Origin: Candidatus Saccharimonadota bacterium
GTDB taxonomy: Bacteria; Patescibacteriota; Saccharimonadia; Saccharimonadales; Saccharimonadaceae
Direction: 5' to 3'
Assembly: GCA_017432305.1 (NCBI GenBank)
Contig: JAFRJK010000005.1
Location: forward strand, 1-64,000
Length of the DNA: 64,000 nt
Part shown: piece after piece, positions 51,067 through 58,373 of the stretch
Layout of the letters: every line of letters starts with the position of its first letter
Numbering within the stretch: position 1 is the stretch's first letter
Made by a program: the position numbers and the translations under genes
Notes under the pieces: generated by a model
Database searches by the model: none
What the model saw: only the letters and a program-made list of their open reading frames with translations
Told to the model about the DNA's origin: nothing

Positions 51067-52680
51067 TTAATACATCATGCTGTCGTCGGATGGGGTGGAC
51101 GGTTTCGGGTCAGGAATATTGACGATAATTGCACCCATTGTGATTGTTGTAGCGGCGATAGAAACGGCGTTTTGGATGGCTTCACGAGTAACGCGAGCTG
51201 GATCGATGATGCCGGCTTTCTTCATGTCGACGAGACCTTTTTCGGGTGCCATTACGTTAATTCCGAAGCCATCTTTCGCATTTTCAACTTCAGCAAGGAG
51301 AGCTTGGGAGTTTAGGCCAGCATTCTCGAGAATGTGAAGGAGCGGAGTTTTTAAGGCGTTTTTCACGATTTTTGTTCCGTCGTCGTCCCCTTTCAAAGTC
51401 TTCGCAAGATTGACGAGCGTGACACCGCCGCCGGCAACGATTCCCTCGGCGAGAGCGGCGCGAGTAGCGGAAACAGCGTCATCAACGCGATATTTCTTTT
51501 CGTCAATTTCCGGTTCGGTTGCACCACCAACTTTAATTACGGCAACTTTTCCGGACAGAGCGGCTTTGCGTTTCTCAAATTCATCGCGTTCATAATCGGA
51601 ATTACTAGTGGCAGCTTGGGACTCAATGAGAAGAATACGTTCTTTTACGGCTTTAGCTGAGCCAGCGCCTTTAATGATGGTCGAGTCGTCTTTTGTTGCG
51701 ATAACTTTTCCAGCACTACCTAAGACTTCAAGACCAGCTTCTTCAAGCTTCATGCCTTTATCTTCAGATACAACAGTCGCGTCGGTTAGAACGGCGATAT
51801 CTTCCATGATTTCTTTTCTGCGATCGCCAAAGGCTGGAGCTTTAAGAACGATTGTATTAAAGACACCTTTTAATTTATTTAGAACGAGAAGCGAGAGAGC
51901 TTCGCCAGAAACTTCTTCAGCAATAATTACGAGGTCTTTTTTACCGCTTTGAGCAACCTTTTCGAGAAGTGGGAGGATGTCCGAGCTAGCAGTGAGTTTT
52001 TTATCGGTTAGGAGAATGAGAGGCTTATCCATAATCGCTTCTTGGCGGTTTACGTCGGTAACAAAGAAAGCAGAAGCGTAGCCTTTATCATAGTTAAAGC
52101 CTTCGACGATTTCTTCTTCCATATCGAGGCCTTGGCCAGCTTCGACGGTAACGACACCATCTTTACCAATTTTCGAGATAACATCGGCGATAAGTTTTCC
52201 GATTTCTTCATCGCCAGCGGAGATAGTAGCGACTTCAGCAACTTTTTTATTATCACCTTCGATTTTTTCGGAGAGATTATCGATTTTCTTCACGAGTTCA
52301 CGGCCGGCTTTTTCAATTCCCTTTCGTAGTTCCATCGGGTTCACACCAGCAGCAATAAGTTTGTTCGCTTCAGCGAGAATATTATAAGTAAGGACTGTAA
52401 CGGTTGTTGTACCATCACCGGCGACTTTGTTCAATTTTTGAGCAGCGGCTTTGATTAAGTTTGCGCCGACTTTTTCGCCAGAGTTTTCTTTTGTTGAACC
52501 TAGATCGACGGCTTCAGCGACAGTAACGCCGTCATGAGTGATAACCGGAGCGCCATATTCTTTTTCAATTACAACGTTTTGGCCTTTTGGACCGTAGGTG
52601 ACTTTTACAGCATCATAGAGTTTTTTTGCACCAGATAAAACTTTTTCTCTTGCTTCTTGTTCGTAGAAAATATCTTTCAT
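51067..52680 (-). CDS. groL: Chaperonin GroEL
   Basis: 537 residues, near the usual length. V-K-V-T-Y-G-P-K-G-Q-N-V-V near the start, G-D-G-T-T-T-V-T-V-L for ATP binding, and A-G-G-G-V-T-L in the late equatorial domain. The C-terminus ends S-T-P-S-D-D-S-M-M-Y instead of the Gly-Gly-Met tail. Folds proteins in an ATP-driven double ring with GroES encoded just upstream, both under the CIRCE element. Confidence 0.97.
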   Translation of the reverse strand: MKDIFYEQEAREKVLSGAKKLYDAVKVTYGPKGQNVVIEKEYGAPVITHDGVTVAEAVDLGSTKENSGEKVGANLIKAAAQKLNKVAGDGTTTVTVLTYNILAEANKLIAAGVNPMELRKGIEKAGRELVKKIDNLSEKIEGDNKKVAEVATISAGDEEIGKLIADVISKIGKDGVVTVEAGQGLDMEEEIVEGFNYDKGYASAFFVTDVNRQEAIMDKPLILLTDKKLTASSDILPLLEKVAQSGKKDLVIIAEEVSGEALSLLVLNKLKGVFNTIVLKAPAFGDRRKEIMEDIAVLTDATVVSEDKGMKLEEAGLEVLGSAGKVIATKDDSTIIKGAGSAKAVKERILLIESQAATSNSDYERDEFEKRKAALSGKVAVIKVGGATEPEIDEKKYRVDDAVSATRAALAEGIVAGGGVTLVNLAKTLKGDDDGTKIVKNALKTPLLHILENAGLNSQALLAEVENAKDGFGINVMAPEKGLVDMKKAGIIDPARVTREAIQNAVSIAATTITMGAIIVNIPDPKPSTPSDDSMMY

Positions 52681-52697
52681 TTTTAGTCCTTTCTCTT

Positions 52698-52955
52698 CTA
52701 GAGAGTTGCGAGAATATCTTTTTCTTCGACAATAATATAATCAACGTTTTCGAGTTTCACGTTCGTGGTTGAATATTCTTTATAGATGATTTTATCGTTT
52801 TTCTTAATGTTTTTTACGTCAGGGCCGACCGATTCGACGACGGCGTAGGCAGTTTCCTCTTTATTTGTGTCTGGGAGAAGAATCCCGGAAGTGGTTTTTT
52901 TCGTCGGAGCATCTTTTTTCGCGACGACATGATTTGTCAGTGGTTTTAGTGCCAT
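52698..52955 (-). CDS. groS: Co-chaperonin GroES
   Basis: 85 residues starting MALKPLTNHVVAKKD (AAAGGAG RBS just upstream; a longer frame to 52985 would begin before the transcription start). It contains T-S-G-I-L-L-P-D-T, part of the mobile loop that contacts GroEL, and a Y-x-I-V-E-E-x-D-I-L-A end typical of the family. First gene of the groSL operon. Confidence 0.96.
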   Translation of the reverse strand: MALKPLTNHVVAKKDAPTKKTTSGILLPDTNKEETAYAVVESVGPDVKNIKKNDKIIYKEYSTTNVKLENVDYIIVEEKDILATL

Positions 52956-52973
52956 ATTAACTCCTTTTTCTCT

Positions 52974-52979
52974 ATTGTA
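52974..52979 (-). promoter_or_regulatory. groSL promoter -10
   Basis: TACAAT on the minus strand with a possible -35 TTGCAA at 52996-53001 inside the CIRCE spacer; spacing 16 bp. Confidence 0.6.
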
Positions 52980-52988
52980 GCACAAAAA

Positions 52989-53015
52989 TTAGCACTTGCA
53001 AGTGTAGAGTGCCAA
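52989..53015. promoter_or_regulatory. CIRCE heat-shock operator
   Basis: TTAGCACTT-N9-GAGTGCCAA matches the HrcA operator consensus TTAGCACTC-N9-GAGTGCTAA at 16 of 18 arm positions. It overlaps the groSL promoter and lies just upstream of the divergent murE promoter. Implies an HrcA repressor encoded elsewhere. Confidence 0.88.
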
Positions 53016-53029
53016 TATTAGAGTTGTGA

Positions 53030-53035
53030 TATAAT
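53030..53035 (+). promoter_or_regulatory. murE leaderless promoter
   Basis: TGTGATATAAT; the ATG at 53042 lies 7 bases after the hexamer. An ATG at 53036 directly abuts the hexamer and is too early. Confidence 0.62.
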
Positions 53036-53041
53036 ATGGAT

Positions 53042-54358
53042 ATGAGTATAAAAGACAAGGTTACAGATCATATTCCAGGGTATAATAAGGCGATTTTGCC
53101 GTACCATCTTTTAAAGGCGGAGGTTTCGGGGGTAAAATACGGATTTCCAGGTAAGAAAATGACGGTGATTGGGGTAACAGGAACAAACGGAAAGACTTCG
53201 ACCTCGTTTATGATTTGGAAGATGCTTAATAATTCTGGGCGAAAGACTGGATTGATGACAACGGTAGCTTGGGGTGGACTTTCGGAAATGGTTGGGAAGC
53301 CGGGGGATTCGGGTTCGAGAGAGGGCGATAAAGACGGTTTACATAAGCAATTAAAACACATGACGACGGTTGACTCGATGACGCTTAACCGAAGGATGAA
53401 AACGATTTTAGAGACGGGTGCGGAGTACTTAGTTTTAGAAGTGACATCGCACGCGATGGTGCAATTTAGGACGCTTGGGATTCCGATTGAGATTGCGGTG
53501 ATGACGAATGTGACGCATGAACACTTAGACTATCACAAGACGTTTGAAAATTATCGTGACGCAAAAGTTAAGTTATTCAAGAAAGCAAAATATGGAATCG
53601 CGAATGCGGACGACAGGAGCTCAACGTTTTTCATGAATGCAGTTTCGGACGGGACAACTTACGGAATTAATAGAGGTAGGCTTAAGGCGGAGAATATTGA
53701 ACTTTCGGCCGAGGGGGTGAGTTATGATGTCCAGGATATGAGAATTAAAACGAGAATTCCGGGAAAGTTTATGGTCTATAACTCGCTCGCGGCAGTTGCG
53801 GTTGGGCAAAGACTAGGCTTAAGCGAACAAGAGATTTGTGACGGAATTTATGCGCTTGAGTCGGTCGAGGGGAGGATGAATCGAGTTGAAGTTGGGCAAG
53901 ATTTTATGGCGATTGTTGATTATGCACACACGCCGGATGCGTTTTTAAAGGTTTACGAGTCGGTTGCGCCAAATAAAAACGGGCGGATTATCTCGCTGTT
54001 TGGAGGGGCGGGGAGACGTGACGAGACGACGCGGGATGAACGCGGAGAGATTGCGGCGAAATATTCGGATGTTTGTATCATTACGGAAGATGATTCGAGA
54101 GACGAGGATCCGGAGAAAATTGCGAAAATGTTCTTAGTTGGGTGCGAGAGAGAAGGTATGAAACTGGGCGAGGACGTTTTTATTGAGATTGACCGAAAGA
54201 AGGCAATCGAAAAGGCAGTTTCGCTCGCAAAGAAGGGGGATATAGTTTTAATTTTAGGTAAAGGGCATGAAAAAACGATTCTTCGAGACGATGGGCCACA
54301 CCCGTTTGAGGATTTGGTGGAGACGGAGAAGGCGATTAGGAAAGTGCTAGAGAAATAA
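53042..54358 (+). CDS. murE: UDP-MurNAc-tripeptide synthetase (MurE)
   Basis: 438 residues. Adds the third amino acid to the peptidoglycan precursor. ATP loop V-T-G-T-N-G-K-T-S, M-T-N-V-T-H-E-H-L-D-Y-H, E-G-R-M-N-R-V-E and D-Y-A-H-T-P-D-A are all present. The residue-selecting motif DNPR of meso-DAP enzymes is D-D-S-R-D-E-D-P here, so substrate choice is uncertain. The N-terminal UDP-binding domain is shortened. Sits divergent from groSL and is followed by a bidirectional terminator. Confidence 0.93.
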   Translation: MSIKDKVTDHIPGYNKAILPYHLLKAEVSGVKYGFPGKKMTVIGVTGTNGKTSTSFMIWKMLNNSGRKTGLMTTVAWGGLSEMVGKPGDSGSREGDKDGLHKQLKHMTTVDSMTLNRRMKTILETGAEYLVLEVTSHAMVQFRTLGIPIEIAVMTNVTHEHLDYHKTFENYRDAKVKLFKKAKYGIANADDRSSTFFMNAVSDGTTYGINRGRLKAENIELSAEGVSYDVQDMRIKTRIPGKFMVYNSLAAVAVGQRLGLSEQEICDGIYALESVEGRMNRVEVGQDFMAIVDYAHTPDAFLKVYESVAPNKNGRIISLFGGAGRRDETTRDERGEIAAKYSDVCIITEDDSRDEDPEKIAKMFLVGCEREGMKLGEDVFIEIDRKKAIEKAVSLAKKGDIVLILGKGHEKTILRDDGPHPFEDLVETEKAIRKVLEK

Positions 54359-54360
54359 AA

Positions 54361-54388
54361 AAATAAGCTCCCTCGGAGCTTATTTTTT
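54361..54388. terminator. Bidirectional terminator between murE and the Mur-ligase-like gene
   Basis: AAATAAGCTCC-CTC-GGAGCTTATTT with flanking A and T runs. Confidence 0.88.
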
Positions 54389-54389
54389 A

Positions 54390-55211
54390 TTACATTTCGG
54401 TTGGTTCGAAGCTTGCGATGCCGTTTGCGATATTTTCAGAGAGGATGCCGAGGCTGAGCGCAAGAGCAGCAGCACAGGCCATATAAGAAATAGTTGTTTC
54501 GCCGGAGAGGAAACTTGCAACGGTGAAGCTACGACCGTCGAATTTAAGATTTGCTTCAGAACCTTTTTTATAGAGTTTTGAGGATTCAATGATTACGTCA
54601 GAGTCACGATTCGAACCATAGGTAATTGTTCCCTGTTCACCTTTGAAAGTTTTCTTAAATTCGTCGTAGTGTTTATCGTCATGGTTTAAGACAACAAGTT
54701 CCGGGCCCATGTCGAAGAGAGTGTCGTCAGCAGCTTCATATTCTTTTGCATCAACATCGCCGAGACGAGATGGGATATAGTCGGTTAGAACTGCAGCATA
54801 AACACTAAGTTCAGCAAACAAGTCGTCTTCGAGAGAGCTTGCCGGAGCGGTTACAATGACATAGTTTGCGCCAGCTTTCCAAGCGTCACTTAAGAATTTA
54901 TGGAGGACGCCAGATTTAATTTCAGTTTCAGAAGCGAGAACGGCAGAACGTTCTCCGGCTTCATTTAGGATTCCATGAATAAAGTGAGCAACAGTAGTTT
55001 TCCCAGTCATGCCAGTAATACAAATTAGTTTCATATCGCGAGCTGGGTGACCATAGTAAGTCCCAAGAAGTTTCGCCTTAAGACGGTTTTTTGTCATTTT
55101 TTTCTTAGACTTTTTTTCGGATTTCTTCTTCGGTTTTTTCTCTTTTTTCGGGGTTTCAGAAATCGCCTGGTTATCATAGATGTTCGCGATATCAGTTTTT
55201 TCCTCTGGCAT
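54390..55211 (-). CDS. Truncated Mur ligase-like protein
   Basis: 273 residues. A Lys-rich N-terminus (about 20-45), then a Mur-ligase central domain: C-I-T-G-M-T-G-K-T-T-V-A-H-F (P-loop), G-A-N-Y-V-I-V-T-A-P-A-S-S and V-L-T-D-Y-I-P-S-R-L-G-D. The typical E-V-T-S-H and T-N-(I/L)-x-x-D-H-L-D catalytic residues are altered (T-A-P-A-S-S, T-D-Y-I-P-S-R-L) and the C-terminal substrate domain is absent. It lies beside murE, so it may be a diverged paralogue with a binding or regulatory role. Confidence 0.75.
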   Translation of the reverse strand: MPEEKTDIANIYDNQAISETPKKEKKPKKKSEKKSKKKMTKNRLKAKLLGTYYGHPARDMKLICITGMTGKTTVAHFIHGILNEAGERSAVLASETEIKSGVLHKFLSDAWKAGANYVIVTAPASSLEDDLFAELSVYAAVLTDYIPSRLGDVDAKEYEAADDTLFDMGPELVVLNHDDKHYDEFKKTFKGEQGTITYGSNRDSDVIIESSKLYKKGSEANLKFDGRSFTVASFLSGETTISYMACAAALALSLGILSENIANGIASFEPTEM

Positions 55212-55271
55212 AATTACTCCTCACTTTCTCTTACTTCACTATACCACAGATTAGGGGTTTTGACAAAAAAC

Positions 55272-55294
55272 GGGCTCGATAAGTTATCGAGCCC
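55272..55294 (-). terminator. Terminator of the 81-residue gene
   Basis: Perfect 11-bp stem GGGCTCGATAA/TTATCGAGCCC followed by GTTTTTTG on the minus strand. Confidence 0.85.
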
Positions 55295-55308
55295 TAAAGT
55301 GCGCCTAC

Positions 55309-55554
55309 TTAAGCGTTTCCGCTAACACGACTATTTATCGCAACGACGAGATAGTGCAACATTTCAGAACTATTCGTGTAGGTCTCCGGGATACCGAAGT
55401 TTTTACATTGTGCTGCGAAAGTTGCTATGACGACAGGATCTTTGCAGGGTTCAGCGAGGAACTGATAGAAGTCGCCACTGTCTTTAAGCGGACGAATCTT
55501 ACTGAATTCTGTATAATCTAAACTGTCGATGTAGGACTTTGCTGTCTTTGTCAT
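55309..55554 (-). CDS. Small protein, unknown
   Basis: 81 residues, soluble, with D-Y-T-E-F-S-K-I-R-P-L-K-D-S-G-D-F-Y-Q-F-L and two cysteines (P-C-K-D, Q-C-K-N). Excellent RBS AAAAGGAGGG before the ATG and a perfect terminator support a real gene. Base and codon use look like the OMP decarboxylase-like and DUF1704 genes rather than the chromosome around it. No family recognised. Confidence 0.6.
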   Translation of the reverse strand: MTKTAKSYIDSLDYTEFSKIRPLKDSGDFYQFLAEPCKDPVVIATFAAQCKNFGIPETYTNSSEMLHYLVVAINSRVSGNA

Positions 55555-55681
55555 AGTGATTCCCTCCTTTTCACTAGAACCTCGAGATACAACAGATAGA
55601 TTTTAGCATAGAGGTAGGGATTTTTCAAGAGAGGACAAGAGAGGCTTTATTTTAAGGCAGTTTTATGATAAGATAAGAGAC

Positions 55682-55769
55682 GGAGATGTGGCCGAGTGGT
55701 TGAAGGCGCACGACTCGAAATCGTGTGGGCCGAAAGGTCTCGGGGGTTCGAATCCCTTCATCTCCGCCA
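55682..55769 (+). tRNA. tRNA-Ser(CGA)
   Basis: 88 nt class II tRNA: acceptor GGAGATG/CATCTCC, anticodon stem CACGA/TCGTG with loop CTCGAAA (anticodon CGA), long variable arm, T-loop TTCGAAT, encoded CCA. Confidence 0.94.
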
Positions 55770-55809
55770 GATAATAAAAATGAGGCTTTAGCCTCTATTT
55801 TTATTATCT
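55769..55809 (+). terminator. Long inverted-repeat terminator of tRNA-Ser
   Basis: AGATAATAAAAAT-GAGGCT-TT-AGCCTC and the reverse ATTTTTATTATCT form a long stem directly after the CCA. Confidence 0.75.
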
Positions 55810-55812
55810 GAT

Positions 55813-56118
55813 GCGAGAGGATGAGAACCGTAGGTTCGACCGGACGACGAAGCGAGCGAAAATCTAAAATTTATTTTAGATTTTTTGAGCAAGGAGGAAC
55901 GGAAAACTTTTGCGAAGCAAAAGTTTAATCCCTTCATCTCCGCCAAGTTATGAAAGAGTGGCAGAAACGCGTAGCGTTTCTAAAGACCGCAGAAATTGAA
56001 AATACAGAGCTTGCTCTGTTATTTTTAATTTCTAAAGTATTTATAGAGACGAAGTCTCTGCCACTCGATCCTAATCTGGAGGCTCTAAGCACTGAGGATG
56101 TTGCAGTCATCCTCTCGC
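55813..56118. other. Densely palindromic element with tRNA-Ser 3'-end copy
   Basis: About 300 bp without a plausible gene, bounded by 12-bp inverted repeats (55813-55824 and 56107-56118). Inside is a chain of hairpins, mostly with G-N-A loops: GAACC-GTA-GGTTC, an AAATCTAAAA stem, AAACTTTTGC-GAA-GCAAAAGTTT, AGAAACGC-GTA-GCGTTTCT, a CAGAGC-TT-GCTCTG stem and AGAGAC-GAA-GTCTCT, plus GAGTGGCAGA (55956-55965) pairing with TCTGCCACTC (56057-56066). A copy of the tRNA-Ser 3' end is at 55927-55945. Could be a structured RNA or a miniature mobile element. Confidence 0.6.
55927..55945 (+). repeat. tRNA-Ser 3'-end direct repeat
   Basis: 19 bases (AATCCCTTCATCTCCGCCA) identical to 55751-55769, the end of tRNA-Ser(CGA). 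Duplicated tRNA 3' ends are typical of integrase target sites or tRNA duplication remnants. Confidence 0.8.
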
Positions 56119-56135
56119 CTCCTTAATTACATGAA

Positions 56136-56161
56136 AAAAGACCGAGTACTCCGGTCTTTTA
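56136..56161 (-). terminator. Terminator of the 66-residue gene
   Basis: AAAGACCG/CGGTCTTT stem, T run on the minus strand. Confidence 0.75.
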
Positions 56162-56165
56162 TTGG

Positions 56166-56366
56166 TTAAAGTATTGGCAGTGAATTTCTCGAGTAAACTT
56201 CACTCAGCATGCGCATCCTGTCGTTTTCGGCACACTTTAGAGCAATGCTCTTTTCTAATTCCAGGTAAGATTGAGGTGTAGGTCTCCGGTGAGGGGGAAC
56301 TTTCTCAATGTTTATTTCGAGTCCAAATTCTTTAAACATGCTCGCAATTTCTTCGTTATAGTTCAT
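56166..56366 (-). CDS. Small protein, unknown
   Basis: 66 residues: M-N-Y-N-E-E-I-A-S-M-F-K-E-F-G-L, a P-P-H-R-R-P-T-P-Q-S linker and a helical segment. Soluble, no family. GGAAAGGTGGTG RBS and a terminator support expression. Same composition style as the 55309 gene. Confidence 0.5.
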   Translation of the reverse strand: MNYNEEIASMFKEFGLEINIEKVPPHRRPTPQSYLELEKSIALKCAENDRMRMLSEVYSRNSLPIL

Positions 56367-56428
56367 TTTATCACCACCTTTCCAAAGGGCTTAGCCTAGC
56401 TATTGATGTAATTATAACACAATCAGCG

Positions 56429-56457
56429 TTGTTCGAACTTCGTCCAGACGCTTCCGC
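56429..56457 (+). repeat. 29-bp direct repeat, copy 1 (right after the transporter gene)
   Basis: Begins TTGTTCGAACTTCG and ends CCAGACGCTTCCGC; identical to 57674-57702. Contains the palindrome GTTCGAAC. Confidence 0.85.
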
Positions 56458-56462
56458 TAGGG

Positions 56463-57641
56463 TTACTTATTCTTTAATCCGCTCTCGAGTCTCTGTAATA
56501 GATAAGCGTGGAGTACGAAGAAGACCATAAGAACGACAATAATCACAGCAAAAACATCTTTGCTATAGAAATAATTATAAGCAAGAAAGGCTATCAAAAC
56601 CCCAACTAAATTACCGAGTGTCAGAAAAACATTCCAGGTAAATTGATGCTCCCTTGTGTAGGTAATCATTTTTTCTTTTTTGCCGATAGCGTAAATCATG
56701 CTAGCTGATTCAGTCTGAAGAAGTTTACCGCCAGTTTTAATAGTAAAATAGAAAATTAGAATTGTAGAGACATTAAAATTAGACACCATCACAATAGCGC
56801 TAGCAAGGCAAAGTAGCGCTAATGGGAGATAAAAACGTTTCTTGAAACTTTTTTTATTAGCAATCCTCACCACTTCTAACAAAATAATATATCCTATAGA
56901 AAATAAGCTATCATAACTTCCGGCACTAAATTCTGTGCCAAGAGCCAAGAACAATAATATTGGGATTAAATATTCTAATATACCGTCTGGGCCAGAAAGT
57001 CTTTTCAAAAATGTGGTCAAGTAAGACTTTCTCATGTTTTTGTTTTTAATAGCTTTGCCCCAATATTTTAATAGGTGAAAATCGCTGGTAATAACTGTAA
57101 AATTAGTCCTTGTAGCAATAAACATTGATACGACAGCGTCAATTAACACAAGGCCCATAACGATATAATAGGAATAATCTGTAATTAAAAATCCCATCAA
57201 AGCTGGAGCAATTAATGATATTATGGTGGCTAGTATGTTTACCCCTGCCACATAACTACTGATGCTGTCCTTTTTAGCGGAACCTATTAATGTAGTCTCA
57301 TAAACAGCATAGTATGATGATTTCGCATAGCGATTGATTAGCAAAAACACCCATATGACACTCAGAAGATTTTCTTTAAATATAATTAGCATCAAAATAG
57401 AAATAATTTCACAGATATAACTTGATTTAAAAATGAAATTAGCGTTTTTTGGGGAGATATATCGCATCAAAAAATATCCAAAGACACATCCCGCTACAGC
57501 ATAGACTGCAGCATAGAGCAGAATAAAGTTAAAATCACCATCTACAAGTTTAAATAGATAGATGTTGAGAAAGAAGTTAGAAAAAATTTCAATGATTTTT
57601 CTAAGTAGGCTGATGAAGACTAGCTGTTTTTTATTTTTCAT
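56463..57641 (-). CDS. MFS-like membrane transporter
   Basis: 392 residues with about 12 hydrophobic spans in two halves and short loops (R-Y-A-K-S-S-Y-Y-A, T-R-T-N-F). The overall layout is that of the major facilitator superfamily, but the usual loop 2-3 motif (GxxxDRxGRR) is not clear, so the subfamily and substrate are unknown. The gene is strongly A/T-rich and, with its TGGTATAAT promoter (57657-57662), lies exactly between two 29-bp direct repeats. A recently acquired unit is likely. Confidence 0.75.
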   Translation of the reverse strand: MKNKKQLVFISLLRKIIEIFSNFFLNIYLFKLVDGDFNFILLYAAVYAVAGCVFGYFLMRYISPKNANFIFKSSYICEIISILMLIIFKENLLSVIWVFLLINRYAKSSYYAVYETTLIGSAKKDSISSYVAGVNILATIISLIAPALMGFLITDYSYYIVMGLVLIDAVVSMFIATRTNFTVITSDFHLLKYWGKAIKNKNMRKSYLTTFLKRLSGPDGILEYLIPILLFLALGTEFSAGSYDSLFSIGYIILLEVVRIANKKSFKKRFYLPLALLCLASAIVMVSNFNVSTILIFYFTIKTGGKLLQTESASMIYAIGKKEKMITYTREHQFTWNVFLTLGNLVGVLIAFLAYNYFYSKDVFAVIIVVLMVFFVLHAYLLQRLESGLKNK

Positions 57642-57673
57642 AGTTTAGCTAGTTGTATTATACCACATTAATT

Positions 57674-57702
57674 TTGTTCGAACTTCGTCCAGACGCTTCC
57701 GC
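57674..57702 (+). repeat. 29-bp direct repeat, copy 2 (upstream of the transporter promoter)
   Basis: Identical to 56429-56457. Directly followed by CA and then a hairpin AAGCCC/GGGCTT with a T run (57704-57725), which looks like a terminator without a gene before it. Confidence 0.85.
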
Positions 57703-57739
57703 CAAGCCCTGGTGGGCTTTATTTTTTGCTAAAAAATAC

Positions 57740-57745
57740 TATAAT
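57740..57745 (+). promoter_or_regulatory. Promoter -10 of the homing-endonuclease-repeat gene
   Basis: TACTATAAT; a full AAAGGAGGTG RBS follows at 57773-57782, which decides for the TTG start at 57789. Confidence 0.55.
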
Positions 57746-57788
57746 ATTAGTAACTATTCAGAGATTCCACCTAAAGGAGGTGTTTTTA

Positions 57789-58244
57789 TTGGATAAGAAG
57801 TACCTTTCTAATGAGGAAATTATCGCGATGTTAAGGGCGCTCGCTGAGCAACTTGGAAAAACTCCGACACAACTTGATGTGGAGGCGGAAGAAAGCGTAT
57901 TAACTGTCCCGAAGATTTGTAAGAGTTTTGGATCGTATAATAATGCGCTCATCGCAGCTGGACTGAAACCGAACAAAGTGTTTGGTGGAGGAAGAAAGCC
58001 TAGACAGGCTAAGGGCAGGGAGACGAGGTTTAATAAAGACGAATTGATTAAACTAATAAAATTGAAGGCTGAAGAACTTGGCTATACCCCGACTTGGAGT
58101 CAGATTACGCTCGACAAGCGGTTCCCCAGTCCGGCGACACTCGCGAGATTGTTCGGAGGAACATATAACCAGGCAATGATTGCCGCAGGATTAACGCCAC
58201 ATGGTTTTCGAGAACGTCCTCATCGCAAAAAAGCTCCCAAGTAG
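57789..58244 (+). CDS. Homing-endonuclease-associated repeat protein
   Basis: 151 residues with two copies of a repeat of about 55-60 residues: Y-L-S-N-E-E-I-I-A-M-L...L-G-K-T-P-T...S-F-G-S-Y-N-N-A-L-I-A-A-G-L and the second with K-D-E-L-I-K-L-I-K...L-G-Y-T-P-T...L-F-G-G-T-Y-N-Q-A-M-I-A-A-G-L. This is the DNA-binding HNH_repeat family often attached to homing endonucleases; no HNH nuclease is present. The tail is very basic. A stand-alone DNA-binding protein, possibly a nuclease remnant or regulator. Confidence 0.75.
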   Translation: MDKKYLSNEEIIAMLRALAEQLGKTPTQLDVEAEESVLTVPKICKSFGSYNNALIAAGLKPNKVFGGGRKPRQAKGRETRFNKDELIKLIKLKAEELGYTPTWSQITLDKRFPSPATLARLFGGTYNQAMIAAGLTPHGFRERPHRKKAPK

Positions 58245-58256
58245 TGGGGGCTTTTA
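58229..58256 (+). terminator. Terminator overlapping the end of the 57789 gene
   Basis: AAGCTCCC/GGGGGCTT stem with TTTTATT tail; the stop codon is inside. A second small hairpin AATCCC-AAA-GGGATT with a T run follows at 58272-58293. Confidence 0.7.
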
Positions 58257-58296
58257 TTATAAATAAAAAACAATCCCAAAGGGATTCTTTTTATTA

Positions 58297-58373
58297 TGGT
58301 ATGCCCGACAGGATTCGAACCTACGACCTTTTGCTCCGCAAGCAAACGCTCTATCCAGCTGAGCTACGGGCAC
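58297..58373 (-). tRNA. tRNA-Arg(GCG)
   Basis: 77 nt. Acceptor GTGCCCG/CGGGCAT (first pair G-U), D-stem GCTC/GAGC, anticodon stem TTTGC/GCAAA with loop TTGCGGA (anticodon GCG), T-loop TTCGAAT, encoded CCA. Most bacteria read CGN with an ACG anticodon edited to ICG; an unedited GCG is unusual. Confidence 0.88.

Noticed and set aside
55769-55945. att sites of an integrated prophage or plasmid in tRNA-Ser
   Set aside because: The two copies are only about 180 bp apart and there is no integrase or cargo between them; kept only as a possible scar.
56429-57702. CRISPR array from the 29-bp repeat
   Set aside because: Only two copies over 1.2 kb apart with a gene between them and no cas genes; no other regularly spaced repeats in the window.
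57674-57702. 3' end of a tRNA gene
   Set aside because: TTCGAAC and a CCA-like end are present, but the distance between them does not fit a tRNA and no 5' half is found.
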